Shown: piece by piece, positions 63,794 to 64,000 of the stretch | Layout: every line of letters begins with the position of its first letter | Position numbering within the stretch: position 1 is the stretch's first letter | NCBI GenBank assembly: GCA_012295275.1 | Contig: CM022679.1 | Span: 21,235,110 to 21,299,109 of the forward strand | From: Chrysomallon squamiferum | Taxonomy: Eukaryota > Mollusca > Gastropoda > Neomphalida > Peltospiridae | Direction: 5' to 3' | Length of the DNA stretch: 64,000 bases | Notes under the pieces: generated by a model | What the model saw: the letters and a program-made list of their open reading frames with translations, nothing else | What the model was told of the DNA's origin: nothing | Databases searched by the model: none | Made by a program: the position numbers and the translations under genes

Positions 63794-64000
63794 TATCCTT
63801 ATGCACACACATACACAAACTAGCATGTCACAGGTCCTAGTAAACATGGGAAGTTTAATACACAGTGTTTGTTAAAATTATTAAGTGCTTGGTGATTGAC
63901 AGTCAGAGAGAGTTAGTTAATTAATTGGTTTTAATGGAATCGTTTAACGAAACTGCCAATATTCCTATGACCAGTTTTATTTGTGCACAAAACCTCAGTT
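63600..64000. repeat. CA/TA/CATA microsatellites and plain end of window
   Basis: CA arrays (63652-63682, 63762-63790) with TA (63721-63738) between. The last 150 bases show nothing. Confidence 0.8.

Overview
The window is AT-rich animal DNA with spliced genes, GT-AG introns of up to about 6.6 kb, and very dense microsatellites and minisatellites. Protein similarity, intron style and tRNA-derived SINE-like pieces suggest a lophotrochozoan, most likely a mollusc of the cephalopod type. The species assignment is inference only.

Region 1 (1 to about 23.6 kb, + strand) is the 3' half of the Rap guanine nucleotide exchange factor gene RAPGEF2 (PDZ-GEF / CNrasGEF). Seventeen exons can be joined with every splice phase agreeing. 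They give 725 residues: a Ser-rich linker, the RA domain, the CDC25-type RasGEF catalytic domain, and a tail with a PPxY motif and a C-terminal S-A-V PDZ ligand. The cNMP-binding, REM and PDZ parts expected upstream lie outside the window. A 3' UTR of roughly 3.4 kb with two degenerate minisatellites follows. In at least one intron the acceptor-plus-exon-start has been copied several times in tandem.

Region 2 (about 23.6 to 51.2 kb) has no gene I can prove. It holds a GC-rich Pro/Gly-coding fragment (24.3-24.7 kb), a 44-bp satellite of about 33 copies (33.2-34.6 kb), other minisatellites, a 204-bp CT tract, a tRNA-derived SINE head (46.55 kb) and a CpG- and CRE-rich block (47.9-48.5 kb) that could be a promoter.

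Region 3 (51.2 to 62.3 kb, + strand) contains a small three-coding-exon gene assembled here from splice signals and matching phases. It encodes a predicted 209-residue charged helical / coiled-coil protein whose middle and C-terminal parts are diverged copies of one roughly 42-residue module. I do not recognise the family. It is the best candidate for something undescribed. Its introns carry a 27-bp repeat that begins right at a splice donor, a roughly 160-bp tandem repeat, SINE pieces and an antisense 142-codon frame.

Across 35-63 kb the perfect CRE octamer TGACGTCA occurs six times with unrelated flanks, well above what base composition predicts.
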